Positions 18,946 to 28,989 of a DNA stretch of 64,000 bases are shown one piece after another; position 1 is the first letter of the stretch, and the number at the start of each line of letters is the position of its first letter. Below the pieces are notes generated by a model. The model was not told the DNA's origin, ran no database searches, and saw nothing but the letters and a program-made list of their open reading frames with translations. The translations under genes and the position numbers were made by a program. Origin of the DNA: Bacteroidia bacterium (GTDB lineage Bacteria > Bacteroidota > Bacteroidia > UKL13-3); NCBI GenBank assembly GCA_023151275.1, contig JAKLJI010000002.1, forward strand, positions 152,800-216,799, written 5' to 3'.

Positions 18946-20274
18946 TTACAAAAAGAAGAAAAGATAAATAATGGTTAAAACTGGTAATAAGACGGGAATG
19001 CTATACCTGGCAATATAGGCTCCGAAGGAGGGCATCTCGATCCCTGAATTTTCGGCAATGGATTTTACCATGAGATTGGGTCCATTTCCGATATAGGTCA
19101 TCGACCCAAAAAACACTGCTCCAACAGAAACTGCTGATAATAAGGAAACATCTCCATTTGCAAGAAATGCATGTACATCTGCAATGGACTGAATGGAATA
19201 ACCTGAAGAGGACAAAATCAAGGTAAATACATTGATATAGGTTGGTGCATTATCCAAAACACTGGAAAATAAACCAGTTGACCAATAGACAAAAGCGGGG
19301 GTTAAGGTTAGCGATTCTTTGTGTGATGCAGCATAGGCTTCCAAAGTTTGAAGTGCGGGCATCATGCAGAGGAAAATTCCGAAAAACAAGAATGCAACTT
19401 CTCGAATAGGTTCAAAATCAAAATTATTACTTTCTAGCGCAGTTTTACTGGCAAAACGATAAGCCAGATAGGCAGAACTCAACTGAATCAATTCGCGTAT
19501 AATACTAAAATGATGACCATGATAAGCAATACCGGGAACCCAATCAAAAATATTCGGGTCTAAAAAAACAGAGGCAATTGCCACACCCAGCCAGATAAAA
19601 TTCCGCTTTCCATTGATGAGAATTTTATTGGTATAATGGGAAGAAACATCCACCTCGTTCAACTCCTTGTTGTTCCGTTCAAACCAAAGGAAAATGAGTA
19701 TTACCAATCCATTCGCCAATAGCCATTCCGGAATAAGGTTGACCAGTGTCCAGGAGAATGGGATTCCTTTCAAAAAACCCATAAACAAAGGTGGATCACC
19801 AATTGGCGTTAAAAGTCCTCCCAGATTGGAAACCATGAAGATGAAAAAAACTACATGGTAGGGTTTGATTCGGTAACGGTTCATTCGAATATATGGACGA
19901 ATAAGCAGCACAGAGGCTCCGGTTGTTCCAATAAAATTGGTGAGAATGGCAGCAAGAATGAGGAAAATTACATTGCTTATGGCTTTCGATTCAACATCCA
20001 CAAAAATGTAAATCCCTCCGCTTGCTACATACAAAAGTGTCAATAAACTGATAAAGGAGCCATATTCAGCTAGTGATGCTATTGGCATTGGCATATTCCC
20101 TAGAACAAATGCATACCATATTGCCACAAATAATCCCAATCCTACACTAATAACTTTATAAAATTTATGCCAAAAATGTGGCGCCAATACCGGAAAAACT
20201 GCAATGCCAAGTAGCAGAAAAACAAAGGGTGCAATAAGCCAGTAAGGAGGTGCAGCAATCAATGTTAAAAACAT
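18946..20274 (-). CDS. NhaD-like sodium:proton antiporter
   Basis: A 442-residue membrane protein with about eleven hydrophobic segments, of the ion transporter superfamily that includes NhaD and citrate permeases. Diagnostic regions are FIGTTGASVLLIRPYIRMN and SNLGGLLTPIGDPPLFMGF near 165-185, and a second half with SSVLDNAPTYINVFTL and GSMTYIGNGPNLMVKSIAE. The expected role is Na+ export coupled to H+ uptake at the inner membrane. ATG at 20274 is chosen over the longer frame because a TATCTTAG -7 element at 20287-20280 lies just upstream. First gene of the operon with the glycosyltransferase and cvfB. Confidence 0.9.
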   Translation of the reverse strand: MFLTLIAAPPYWLIAPFVFLLLGIAVFPVLAPHFWHKFYKVISVGLGLFVAIWYAFVLGNMPMPIASLAEYGSFISLLTLLYVASGGIYIFVDVESKAISNVIFLILAAILTNFIGTTGASVLLIRPYIRMNRYRIKPYHVVFFIFMVSNLGGLLTPIGDPPLFMGFLKGIPFSWTLVNLIPEWLLANGLVILIFLWFERNNKELNEVDVSSHYTNKILINGKRNFIWLGVAIASVFLDPNIFDWVPGIAYHGHHFSIIRELIQLSSAYLAYRFASKTALESNNFDFEPIREVAFLFFGIFLCMMPALQTLEAYAASHKESLTLTPAFVYWSTGLFSSVLDNAPTYINVFTLILSSSGYSIQSIADVHAFLANGDVSLLSAVSVGAVFFGSMTYIGNGPNLMVKSIAENSGIEMPSFGAYIARYSIPVLLPVLTIIYLFFFL

Positions 20275-20279
20275 GCGGG

Positions 20280-20287
20280 CTAAGATA
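20280..20287 (-). promoter_or_regulatory. Putative -7 element of the antiporter operon
   Basis: TATCTTAG on the minus strand resembles TAnnTTTG with one change and ends 5 bases before the ATG at 20274. Confidence 0.4.
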
Positions 20288-20366
20288 AGTATTTTGCGGC
20301 CTTGAACCCTAAACAAATTGGTTGGCAGGCTTTGCAACCCAATTTCCAATGCACAGTCTAATTATT

Positions 20367-21650
20367 ATGACTCCTAATCTTAGAAAAACTACTTTACTTT
20401 TCCTGCTAATTGCTAATTTCATTCAGGTTCAGGCACAAACCGGCCATAAAAAAAGGATTTTATTCCTGGGTAACTCCTACACCTATGTGAACAATGTTCC
20501 TGTAATCATGAAAAGTATTGCCTGGTTTTTCAAGGATACCATTGAAAGTAGCGAAAATTTAATTGGCGGCTATACCCTTAAAAATCACAGCAATGATGCC
20601 AACAGCCTCTTTAAAATTAACCAAGGAAATTGGGATTTTGTTGTTCTTCAGGAGCAAAGCCAATTACCTTCTTTTCCTGATTCAGACGTTGAACGTCAGG
20701 TTTTCCCATTCGCAAGGAAATTAGATAGTTTAATTCATGTGGCTAGTCCCTGCGCAAAAACTATATTCTACATGACATGGGGAAGGAAAAATGGCGATGC
20801 ATCAAATTGTGCCTTTTGGCCGCCTGTTTGCACTTATCAGGGTATGGACAGTCTGCTTTCAAAAAGGTATATCGAAATGGCTCAACAAAACCATGCCCAA
20901 GTTTCTCCGGTAGGTGCAGTTTGGAAATACATACGAACCCACAATCCTGAGTTAGAGTTGTACGATACGGATGAAAGCCATCCCTCTCAACTTGGTTCTT
21001 ATGCTGTTGCATGTGCTTTATATACCAGCATTTTCAAGAGAAATCCTTTAACAATTGCCTACAATTTTGAAATGGACACCGCCATCACCCATCGTGTACA
21101 TGAGGCTTGTAAAGCTGTAATTTATGACAGTTTAAGTACTTGGAATTTTAACCCCATTCCCAGCATCGACTTTCAACTGGAGCTAACGGGAAAATCAATT
21201 TCTTGCCAAAACCTGTCAGATAGCACCTACAGCAACTTCTGGGATTTTGGCGATGGTGAAACATCCACAGAACGGAATCCAATTCATACCTATGAAAAGG
21301 ATAGCACTTACCGAATTGTATTGACGATTCATAAATGCAAAGACACCTTGAGTATGTTCAAGGACATTCAAATTCGGACAACATCTCAACAAGAAACCTT
21401 TCAAAACGACTTCCTTGATTTCTTTCCAAACCCTGCAAGTTCAAGCCTTCACTTCTCAAAACCATTACCGGTTGGCACGCATCTTATAATAACTGCCTTA
21501 GATGGTTCCATAAAGTTGAGTAAACACTTAGAATCAGAATGTTCTGATTTTAACTTGAACGGGCTTACATCGGGAGTTTACCTTTTGCGAATTGAAAATA
21601 TACAGCAGTTTTATTCATCAACCAAAAAGCTCTTAGTTATTGAGGAATGA
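20367..21650 (+). CDS. Secreted SGNH-hydrolase-like protein with PKD and T9SS type A sorting domains
   Basis: A 427-residue protein. A signal peptide (MTPNLRKTTLLFLLIANFIQVQAQ) precedes an SGNH/GDSL-like domain with the nucleophile block ILFLGNSYTYVNNVP near 30-44 and the catalytic Asp/His block DTDESHPSQLGSYAVACALY near 200. A PKD domain follows (NFWDFGDGETSTERNPIHTY, about 292-311), then a C-terminal T9SS type A domain (FFPNPASSSLHF ... GVYLLRIEN). It is therefore probably exported by the type IX system. The substrate may be an esterified glycan or lipid, but this is inference. An ATG at 20349 is an alternative start. Confidence 0.88.
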   Translation: MTPNLRKTTLLFLLIANFIQVQAQTGHKKRILFLGNSYTYVNNVPVIMKSIAWFFKDTIESSENLIGGYTLKNHSNDANSLFKINQGNWDFVVLQEQSQLPSFPDSDVERQVFPFARKLDSLIHVASPCAKTIFYMTWGRKNGDASNCAFWPPVCTYQGMDSLLSKRYIEMAQQNHAQVSPVGAVWKYIRTHNPELELYDTDESHPSQLGSYAVACALYTSIFKRNPLTIAYNFEMDTAITHRVHEACKAVIYDSLSTWNFNPIPSIDFQLELTGKSISCQNLSDSTYSNFWDFGDGETSTERNPIHTYEKDSTYRIVLTIHKCKDTLSMFKDIQIRTTSQQETFQNDFLDFFPNPASSSLHFSKPLPVGTHLIITALDGSIKLSKHLESECSDFNLNGLTSGVYLLRIENIQQFYSSTKKLLVIEE

Positions 21651-21678
21651 TTACCGAGGAAAAACCTAATTTCGAGTC

Positions 21679-22701
21679 GTGAGAAATCCATTAACTGATC
21701 CCGAAGAAAACCGATTGAATAATTCAGACAAAGACCTTGAAAGGGTACTTCGTCCAAAAACTTTTGATGATTTTACCGGTCAGGAAAAAATCCTCCAGAA
21801 CTTACATGTTTTTGTTCAGGCGGCTAAACAAAGAAAAGAGGCACTCGACCATGTTTTGTTGCACGGCCCTCCTGGCCTGGGGAAAACCACACTTGCTCAC
21901 ATCATTGCAAATGAACTAGGCTCGGGTATTAAAACTACTAGCGGTCCGGTACTTGAAAAACCTGGAGATTTGGCAGGTTTACTCACCAACCTTGAATTTG
22001 GCGATGTTTTATTCATTGATGAAATACACCGCTTGAGTTCAGTTGTGGAAGAATTCCTCTATTCAGCCATGGAAGATTTTAAAATCGATATCATGATTGA
22101 TAGCGGCCCCAATGCTCGAAGCATTCAAATTGAGGTAGCTCCATTTACCTTGATTGGAGCTACAACAAGATCCGGTTTACTAACAGCCCCATTACGTGCC
22201 AGATTTGGAATCAATTCTCGCTTGGAATATTACGATAAGGCATTAATGAAAACCATTATTGGCCGGTCAGCAGATATTTTGAAATCCCCAATTGATGAGG
22301 AAGCTGCTTATGAAATTGCCAGAAGAAGTCGCGGAACCCCACGTATTGGAAATGCCTTGCTAAGAAGAACCCGAGATTTTGCACAAATAAAAGGCGATGG
22401 AACCATTACCATGGAAATTGCCCAATTTGCATTAAACGCTTTAAATGTTGATGAAGAAGGCTTGGATGAAATGGATACACGCATTCTAAAAGCAATTATT
22501 GACAAATTCAAGGGCGGTCCGGTTGGATTAACCACAATAGCCACAGCAATTGGAGAAGATTCCGGAACAATTGAAGAAGTGTACGAACCTTATTTAATCC
22601 AGGAAGGATTTTTAGTTCGAACTCCACGAGGTAGAGAGGTAACGGACAAAGCCTACAAACACCTTGGAATTGGACCAAGCTATAAAAACAGATTGTTCTA
22701 G
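21679..22701 (+). CDS. ruvB: Holliday junction branch migration helicase RuvB
   Basis: A 340-residue AAA+ motor that with RuvA drives Holliday junction branch migration. Walker A GPPGLGKT is at residues 63-70, Walker [10 protein letters not shown] near 112-120, the arginine-finger and sensor regions ([18 protein letters not shown]) near 155-172, and the DNA-binding winged helix ends with RTPRGREVT near 313-321. The start is GTG at 21679, since no ATG precedes the conserved [12 protein letters not shown] block in a suitable place. A TAATTTCG element lies about 10 bases upstream of it. Confidence 0.97.
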   Translation: MRNPLTDPEENRLNNSDKDLERVLRPKTFDDFTGQEKILQNLHVFVQAAKQRKEALDHVLLHGPPGLGKTTLAHIIANELGSGIKTTSGPVLEKPGDLAGLLTNLEFGDVLFIDEIHRLSSVVEEFLYSAMEDFKIDIMIDSGPNARSIQIEVAPFTLIGATTRSGLLTAPLRARFGINSRLEYYDKALMKTIIGRSADILKSPIDEEAAYEIARRSRGTPRIGNALLRRTRDFAQIKGDGTITMEIAQFALNALNVDEEGLDEMDTRILKAIIDKFKGGPVGLTTIATAIGEDSGTIEEVYEPYLIQEGFLVRTPRGREVTDKAYKHLGIGPSYKNRLF

Positions 22702-22787
22702 TTCAATTTTACTTCACTTAATACTAATTTTCCACCAAAAGGAACTTTTATCAGTTTGGCTGAATAAAAAACGAATTATATTCGAAA

Positions 22788-24104
22788 ATGGGTCTTTTTG
22801 AAAGATATTCCAACTCTGTATATACTTCTATTTCAAGGCAAAATTCCAATAGATTGTTATTGACAAGCGTATTGGTTTTTTTCTTGCACGCATCGCATTT
22901 ACTCACTTTTTACATTGGTGAACCCGGCTCAAGCGACCCCAATTCTTTGGCTTGGCACAAAGGAATTTTAAATGCACATTGGGTAGGTTTTGGAGCTAGT
23001 ATTATTTTCCTGATAGTTTCATTTCTTATTTTAAGGTATAAATCCTACAACAAATGGTACACCTGGGGATTTCCAATTATTCCTATGGCATTTTACTTGT
23101 TGTTTTCAATGTGGGTTGTTTCAATTGACCAGTTAATTACCACAAGTATAAGCCCTTACCTTTTGGTTTGTGTAGCAATGGCATTTTTATTTATCTATCC
23201 ACCTCACTATTCCTTCATTATTTTTTTGTTGAATTACCTCATTTTCCATTTCACAATTCCACATGTGGTTAGCAATCCCGAAGTAGCCCTTTCAAACAGG
23301 GTTAACGCTCTTTCATTCAACATCATGAGCTTTGGAATTCAATGGGCATTTTGGTTGAGTACCGGAAAAAACCTGCAACAAAAAGAACTAATCGACAAAC
23401 AAAAAGAAGACCTTGAAAAAGATTCTGCATTTAAAGACAAATTATTCTCAATCATTGGGCATGATTTAAAGGGACCCATTTCCGGATTTTCAGCAGGAAT
23501 TGAAATGCTTGCCGAGGAAGACCTGGAAGAACAGGAAAGAATAGAATTAATTCGACAATTGAAAAAAAGTGCCAATTCCACCTACAGTTTACTGGAAAAC
23601 CTGCTTGAATGGTCGCTTATTCAACGCGGAATCAGCGAAACCAAAAAAGCCAAATTAAATACCCAAACCCATATTCAAAAAACCATTAATTTACTTCATA
23701 CCAACGCTGTTGCAAAAGGTATTCAGTTTGAATCTGAAATCTCAGAAAATATAGGCGTTTGGTTTGATGAAAAGGCTTTTGATACACTTTTGAGAAACTT
23801 GATTTCCAATGCCATAAAATTCACACCCGAAAATGGGAAAATTAAACTTACAGTAGCCAAAATATCAACAAGTGCTGAAATAAGAATTTCGGATAGCGGC
23901 ATTGGAATGGATACCTCCCAAATTGATATAATATTAAATGGTAAAATAGCAAAAAGCAGATACGGAACCTCAGGTGAGAAAGGGACAGGAATGGGTCTTC
24001 TGTTGTGTAGAGAATTTCTGTTGCAAAACCAATCAACCATGGATATCCAGAGTAAACCGAATGAAGGCACAACTATCATTCTGAATATTCCGCTGGTAAT
24101 TTGA
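22788..24104 (+). CDS. Membrane-bound sensor histidine kinase (orphan)
   Basis: A 438-residue kinase. The N-terminal half has about six hydrophobic segments between residues 22 and 190, a membrane sensor of unknown ligand. A short coiled linker (KNLQQKELIDKQKEDLEK) leads to the phosphoacceptor H225 in SIIGHDLKGPISGF. The HATPase_c domain has the N box NLISNAIKFTPENGK, the G1 box ISDSGIGM and the G2 box GTGMGLLLCREF. No response regulator is nearby, so its partner lies elsewhere. A TATATTCG -7-like element sits directly before the ATG. Confidence 0.92.
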   Translation: MGLFERYSNSVYTSISRQNSNRLLLTSVLVFFLHASHLLTFYIGEPGSSDPNSLAWHKGILNAHWVGFGASIIFLIVSFLILRYKSYNKWYTWGFPIIPMAFYLLFSMWVVSIDQLITTSISPYLLVCVAMAFLFIYPPHYSFIIFLLNYLIFHFTIPHVVSNPEVALSNRVNALSFNIMSFGIQWAFWLSTGKNLQQKELIDKQKEDLEKDSAFKDKLFSIIGHDLKGPISGFSAGIEMLAEEDLEEQERIELIRQLKKSANSTYSLLENLLEWSLIQRGISETKKAKLNTQTHIQKTINLLHTNAVAKGIQFESEISENIGVWFDEKAFDTLLRNLISNAIKFTPENGKIKLTVAKISTSAEIRISDSGIGMDTSQIDIILNGKIAKSRYGTSGEKGTGMGLLLCREFLLQNQSTMDIQSKPNEGTTIILNIPLVI

Positions 24105-24110
24105 TTTGAT

Positions 24111-24118
24111 TACCTTTG
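24111..24118 (+). promoter_or_regulatory. -7 promoter element of the lipid kinase gene
   Basis: TACCTTTG matches TAnnTTTG exactly and ends 6 bases before the ATG at 24125, which argues against the TTG start at 24116 that would lie inside it. Confidence 0.5.
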
Positions 24119-24124
24119 CCAACC

Positions 24125-25015
24125 ATGGCATCAGACTACCATTTTCTTATCAATCCAATTTCTGGTGGAAAAAATAAAGCACATATTCCAACTCAAATAA
24201 AAAAACACTTTGAGAAATTTGGTAGTGAACCAGCAATTACCATAACCTCAAGTGAGAAGGAAACCATTGAACAAGCGCAGAAACTGGTAAAAGATAATAC
24301 ACCTTTTATTGTTGCGGTTGGAGGTGATGGAACCATTAATAACATTGCTCGAAATGTAGCAAATACCCAATCAACCATGGGTATTATACCTTTAGGCTCC
24401 GGGAATGGATTTGCGCGAGAATTGGGCTTATACGGTAATTTGTCCAAATCGCTTTCTTTTCTCACTTCAAAAAACATCCGAACCATTGATACAGCTTCTG
24501 TAAATGGAAACTTCTTCAACAACCTGGCTGGGGTTGGATTTGATGCACATATCGGAAATCTTTTTGCAAATTCAGGCTCAAGGGGATTTAAAACCTATGC
24601 TAAACTCGCACTGAGGGAATTTAATTCATACAAACCCAATACTTACCGGGTTGAAATAGATGGAAAACTGGTATTCAACGGCAATGCTCTACTGATTGCG
24701 GTTTGCAACGGACCTCAATTTGGAAATAATGCATTTATCGCTCCCGGTGCAAAATTGGATGATGGCAAATTGGATATCTGTGTAGTAAAAAAATTTCCGG
24801 CCTGGGCCAGTCCTGGAGTAGGCCTTGCTATGTTTACCGCCAAGGCACATGTATTGCCTTGGTTACAACGTTTTTCAGGAAAATCCATCACAATCCATAG
24901 AGAGAGCGAAGATTTTATAAACTTGGATGGTGAACCACTTATGCTGGATGCAAAACTCAATTTTGAAATCAAACCTCAAACCCTAAAAGTACTGGCCCCA
25001 AAAACTAAGGTGTAG
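24125..25015 (+). CDS. Diacylglycerol/sphingosine kinase-family lipid kinase
   Basis: A 296-residue cytoplasmic or membrane-associated kinase of the YegS/DgkB/BmrU family, phosphorylating diacylglycerol-like lipids. Conserved features are FLINPISGGKNK near residue 6, the nucleotide loop VAVGGDGTINNIAR near 60-73, and IIPLGSGNGFAREL near 86-99. The C-terminal beta-sandwich domain includes NLDGEPLMLDAKLNFEI. The exact lipid is unknown; sphingolipid-making Bacteroidota could use it on long-chain bases. Its 3' end overlaps the convergent sulfatase gene by 11 bases. Confidence 0.92.
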   Translation: MASDYHFLINPISGGKNKAHIPTQIKKHFEKFGSEPAITITSSEKETIEQAQKLVKDNTPFIVAVGGDGTINNIARNVANTQSTMGIIPLGSGNGFARELGLYGNLSKSLSFLTSKNIRTIDTASVNGNFFNNLAGVGFDAHIGNLFANSGSRGFKTYAKLALREFNSYKPNTYRVEIDGKLVFNGNALLIAVCNGPQFGNNAFIAPGAKLDDGKLDICVVKKFPAWASPGVGLAMFTAKAHVLPWLQRFSGKSITIHRESEDFINLDGEPLMLDAKLNFEIKPQTLKVLAPKTKV

Positions 25016-26825
25016 TTTTATTTGCGGGCAATCTTTGGTGATATTGCTGGATAAAAGCTTTTAATTTCAGAAACATTTTTTCTTGGTCGGCGGGAAGTGA
25101 CCTTAAATTCTTCCTCATCAATGGATCCTGTTCAATCTGATAAACTCCTAATAAATTATCGCCATTGAACTGAATTACCCAAGGGTAAGATTCCATTTGA
25201 AAATAGCCATCGTGAAATTGCACGGCAAAACTGTCTTCCGGAAAACTTCCGAAAGAAAAAAACTTTCCTGAAAACTGGGTCAAACTCAAGGCTAAACCAG
25301 GAATATCAACCTGCGAACAAGTTCGGCTTTCCAACCTGCTCAAGGGATTTCTAGCATTAAAAATAACTAAAGGAATTTCAAATTTTCCTTGTGGAGTTTG
25401 GTAATAGGTTTGTTCATTCTCAGCAGGATGATCTGCCGTAATAATAAAAACAGTATTGGAATACCAAGAACTACGTTTGGCTTTTTCAAAAAATTCCTGA
25501 AGAGCCAAATCAGTGTAGCGTATAGTTTTATGAATAGGCAAACTTCCTACCGATTTTAGGTTTTCAAATCCTTTCGGCAAGGAATAAGGATGGTGTGCTG
25601 ATAAAGTAAATACGGTGCTAAAAAAAGGTTGCTTTTCATGATTTAAAAAATCACACCAATACCGAAGGTAGTGATGATCATAAATTCCCCAATTCCCATC
25701 AAAATGTGATTGATCTGGATATTCATTCAACCCAAAATACCTGCCACTTTTGGTAAGTGCCACAATATTATCAAAGCTCATGGTACCATTTTTTCCTCCA
25801 TGAAAAAAGGAAGTGGAGTAATTCATAGTTGAGAGATAGGCACCTAATCCTTTTAAGTTATTGGATTGATAATAACTACTCGCATAATCTGTGTTCATTA
25901 AAGAAGGCATTCCTGCCAAAATGGAAGGCAATCCTTCTATCGACCGCTTGCCATTTGAATAGGCATGTATAAAAACAGTGCTATGATTCATTAAGGAATC
26001 GAGAAAAGGCGTATACCCTTTTCCTTTATTGTAGAATCCTACATATTCCTTCCCTAAACTTTCGCAAATGATAAGTACAATATTGGGATTGGATGCTGAT
26101 GTTTTTTCAATAGGATGAACTGGTGAATAAACCAACTCGCAGGATTTATCATCAAAATAGCGGATGGGTTGCAAACCCCTTTGCTGAAGCGACATGATAA
26201 ACGTAAATGGAGTATTCAAGGTTAATGGCGCCAATTGGGGACCACTCAAACGGGCTGCATCAATAATGGTTAATGGCAAAAGCCCCAAACTACCTCTTGC
26301 CAAAACGCCTAAACCTCCAATAAATAATACCAAATAAACAAGCGACTTCCAGTTTAGAGAAATCCGTGATGGAATTTTTTCAGTAATTCTGAAGCTAAAT
26401 ATGAGTACGAATAAGAATAGCAAAAAGAATATAAACAAATACCAAAAATCAAGAAAATACGTCCCCATTTGTGAACCCCATTCCCCCGAAAGCGAAAACA
26501 AATCTATTCCACTTCTTTTGCCCGAAAACCGAATATACCCTGTATCAACCAGATTGAACAAGTGAAAGATTGCATTGGGAACAATAAAAAGGAAATAACC
26601 TGCTTTTTTAAAAAAGGTATTTGAATAAAATAATTCTACTAAACTAATTAGAATAAATAGGCTGTTAAAATAAACTAGTGCCGAGAGGTCGAACCTGGTA
26701 CCTGATAAAAATGCAGGTAGTAAAACTTCCTCCTGAAATTGAGTTTGATTAACCGCAAAAAATAGCAACCTTGAACAGGTGGCAAGAAGCAGCAAAATAA
26801 ACAAACGTGTGATTAACCTTAGCAC
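25005..26825 (-). CDS. LtaS-like membrane sulfatase/phosphoglycerol transferase family protein
   Basis: About 606 residues. Five N-terminal membrane segments (within residues 1-175) precede an extracytoplasmic alkaline phosphatase-superfamily domain, as in lipoteichoic acid synthase and OpgB/EptA-like enzymes. Metal and catalytic blocks are NIVLIICESLGKEYVG (about 247-262), the nucleophile region GKRSIEGLPSILAGMPSL, and FIITADHPAENEQTY near the end. As a diderm without LTA, the organism more likely uses it to modify lipids or glycans with a phospho-head group. The open frame reaches a TTG at 26843, but that codon overlaps the -7 element, so GTG 26825 is the best start. It overlaps the lipid kinase gene tail to tail. 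Confidence 0.88.
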   Translation of the reverse strand: MLRLITRLFILLLLATCSRLLFFAVNQTQFQEEVLLPAFLSGTRFDLSALVYFNSLFILISLVELFYSNTFFKKAGYFLFIVPNAIFHLFNLVDTGYIRFSGKRSGIDLFSLSGEWGSQMGTYFLDFWYLFIFFLLFLFVLIFSFRITEKIPSRISLNWKSLVYLVLFIGGLGVLARGSLGLLPLTIIDAARLSGPQLAPLTLNTPFTFIMSLQQRGLQPIRYFDDKSCELVYSPVHPIEKTSASNPNIVLIICESLGKEYVGFYNKGKGYTPFLDSLMNHSTVFIHAYSNGKRSIEGLPSILAGMPSLMNTDYASSYYQSNNLKGLGAYLSTMNYSTSFFHGGKNGTMSFDNIVALTKSGRYFGLNEYPDQSHFDGNWGIYDHHYLRYWCDFLNHEKQPFFSTVFTLSAHHPYSLPKGFENLKSVGSLPIHKTIRYTDLALQEFFEKAKRSSWYSNTVFIITADHPAENEQTYYQTPQGKFEIPLVIFNARNPLSRLESRTCSQVDIPGLALSLTQFSGKFFSFGSFPEDSFAVQFHDGYFQMESYPWVIQFNGDNLLGVYQIEQDPLMRKNLRSLPADQEKMFLKLKAFIQQYHQRLPANKTTP

Positions 26826-26831
26826 AAGAGG

Positions 26832-26839
26832 CAAAGGTA
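26832..26839 (-). promoter_or_regulatory. -7 promoter element of the LtaS-like gene
   Basis: TACCTTTG on the minus strand is an exact TAnnTTTG. It lies 6 bases before GTG 26825 and sets the start there; the message would be almost leaderless. Confidence 0.45.
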
Positions 26840-26876
26840 GCAAGATAGCTGCAATTACTAAACCATCTCCGAAACT

Positions 26877-27701
26877 TTAGCGAATTACGATTTTCTTGAC
26901 CGTCTTTTTGGGTGGAATTCCAATCTCAATGGTATAAATACCTCCCGGTGTTCCACTTGGATAATTAAGGTTTACAATTTGCTCTCCACGATTCAATTTC
27001 TCAATAATCTCAGAACTTACTGTTTTTCCTTCCAGGTTTCGCAGCATAAAATACACCCTTGATTCCTGAATAAGGTTAAATCTGGCTTCAATTTGACGCT
27101 GTTCAACATCCAGGCTTATTTTAAGTTGAAGCTTATCATTTTCGGTATCAATACTTGCTGGAATACCAAACGGGATGGTTAATGAATCCATAACCCAATT
27201 ATCGCCTTCATTGGTATTGTCGTTATTACCTATAATTCCAGATGCATAAAAGGTTACAGGACCATTGGGAGATTCTGGTGCTTTCCATTTTACGCGCCAC
27301 TCCTTCTTCCCTTCGGCAAGGGTTTGACTAGAGGTATGAGTTACATAATCTGAAACCTTCAGTCCGCTTCCCTGAATCTCTTCAAATTCGCCATAATTCT
27401 GAAAGAGTACATTTTTTTGCCGGGATGTAAGTCCGAAACCGAATCGCTGTCCTCCGGGATATTCAGTTTCTACAACAACTTCATAGGTTTTCCCGGGTTC
27501 AAGTACTTCCGGATTTCCAACAAGGCCAACCTTAATCTTGGCCTCGGAAGGAACAGGAGATGCTGCAAAATGGCATCCGGTGCAATTTCCTTCACCAGGA
27601 GCGCCTGTCATATTCATGGCGCCATTTAAGTTGGAATAAAGTGATGTCCCCCCCACCAAAACCAGGGCGGCGGAGAAAAGAAGCGGTACAAATTTCTGCA
27701 T
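26877..27701 (-). CDS. Secreted protein with CxxCH motif and choice-of-anchor V/Reeler-like domain
   Basis: A 274-residue protein with a signal peptide. The mature N-terminus contains GAPGEGNCTGCHFAASP with C40, C43 and H44, a c-type haem attachment motif. A beta-rich Reeler-like region follows (EPGKTYEVVVETEYPGG, FYASGIIGNNDNTNEGDNW), the arrangement called choice-of-anchor V in Bacteroidota. The C-terminus (GTPGGIYTIEIGIPPKKTVKKIVIR) looks like a T9SS type A domain. Haem binding is inferred from the motif alone. It is possibly in one transcript with the permease gene 55 bases upstream. Confidence 0.82.
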   Translation of the reverse strand: MQKFVPLLFSAALVLVGGTSLYSNLNGAMNMTGAPGEGNCTGCHFAASPVPSEAKIKVGLVGNPEVLEPGKTYEVVVETEYPGGQRFGFGLTSRQKNVLFQNYGEFEEIQGSGLKVSDYVTHTSSQTLAEGKKEWRVKWKAPESPNGPVTFYASGIIGNNDNTNEGDNWVMDSLTIPFGIPASIDTENDKLQLKISLDVEQRQIEARFNLIQESRVYFMLRNLEGKTVSSEIIEKLNRGEQIVNLNYPSGTPGGIYTIEIGIPPKKTVKKIVIR

Positions 27702-27756
27702 AAACCCGGGATTAATAGTTGGTAGTCAACAACTTTAACCGAGTGGTTGCATTTAC

Positions 27757-28989
27757 CTATTCAAACCTTAAGGCTTCAATCGGGTCTAATTTGGAAGCTT
27801 TGATAGCAGGATAAATTCCACTAATCAAACCCACAACGAGGCATAAGAATATTCCTCCACTTATCCATAACCAGGGAACAATAAACCCGCCACCAACAAA
27901 GGAAGAAACAATATTTCCAATGGTAATACCCAGGATTATCCCTCCGATTCCTCCAATTTGACAAATAACAATAGCTTCAATGAGAAACTGTTTTCTTATT
28001 TCTGCCTTGTTGGCGCCTATTGCCTTTCGAATTCCAATTTCACGTGTTCTTTCAGTAACAGAAACCAACATAATGTTCATCAAACCAATGGCAGCTCCCA
28101 ACAAGGTAATAAATCCAATTACAGTAGCTGCTAGTGTAACGTATTTGAGATTATCGATTAAATCTTTAGCCATGCTATCCGATTTGAAAATCTCGAAATT
28201 ATCATCGTTGGCCAAGGGTAAATGCCTGATTCTCCGAAACAAACTTCTTGCCTCATCAACCGCCATATCAATAGTTGCCACATCAGTTACAGCGAAAGTG
28301 ATTACAGAACTCATATTGGGTAAAGTAAACGTTTGATAAGCATTCGTAATGGGGACAATGCAAATGCGATCGCCTCCAAATCCCATGCTTGAGCCTTTAG
28401 CCTTTAACACGCCAATAACTCGATACTTAGCGCCACCAATAAACAAGCTCTCTCCTATCGGAAATTTATTCTTAAATAATTTGCTTCGAATTTCTCTTCC
28501 AATAATTACAACATTAGAGGCCGATATCAGCTCTCTTTCACTGAAATTTCGTCCTTCTTCAATTTCGTAAGAAGCGACAGACAGGTAATTCAAGTCCCCC
28601 CCCATCACCATAACATTGGGGTCCGTTTTCTCAGAGAGGTATTTTACGGTTGAGGCAAAACTGGCATTTACCGATAAAGAAACCTTTCCCGGAAAAGAAA
28701 ATTCATTGGCAAATGATTTTGCCTCTTCATAACTAATTGTCTTGTACTTTTTAGGAAATTTCCCCCCCCCATGAAAGCGCACATTTTGCCCCCTATTTTT
28801 GATGTTGAAGGTATTGGCGCCCATACTTGAAAAATTGGAATTAATGGCCATTTTCATACCATCAATCGCCGTCAAAATACCCACCAGCGCCATAATGCCA
28901 AGTGAAATAATCAGGGCAGTAATTACCGCTCTGGTCATGTTTCCCCGGATAGAACCGAGCGCTATCTTGACATTTTCCTGAAGGGTCAT
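27757..28989 (-). CDS. MacB/FtsX-family ABC transporter permease
   Basis: A 410-residue permease. One N-terminal membrane helix (about 21-43), a large periplasmic MacB_PCD-like domain (residues about 45-270) and three C-terminal helices give the standard FtsX topology. The C-terminal block [29 protein letters not shown] is diagnostic. Its ATPase is not adjacent; members of this class export lipoproteins, peptides or macrolides. Its ATG overlaps the stop of the IscA-like gene (ATGA), so the two are coupled. Confidence 0.9.
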   Translation of the reverse strand: MTLQENVKIALGSIRGNMTRAVITALIISLGIMALVGILTAIDGMKMAINSNFSSMGANTFNIKNRGQNVRFHGGGKFPKKYKTISYEEAKSFANEFSFPGKVSLSVNASFASTVKYLSEKTDPNVMVMGGDLNYLSVASYEIEEGRNFSERELISASNVVIIGREIRSKLFKNKFPIGESLFIGGAKYRVIGVLKAKGSSMGFGGDRICIVPITNAYQTFTLPNMSSVITFAVTDVATIDMAVDEARSLFRRIRHLPLANDDNFEIFKSDSMAKDLIDNLKYVTLAATVIGFITLLGAAIGLMNIMLVSVTERTREIGIRKAIGANKAEIRKQFLIEAIVICQIGGIGGIILGITIGNIVSSFVGGGFIVPWLWISGGIFLCLVVGLISGIYPAIKASKLDPIEALRFE

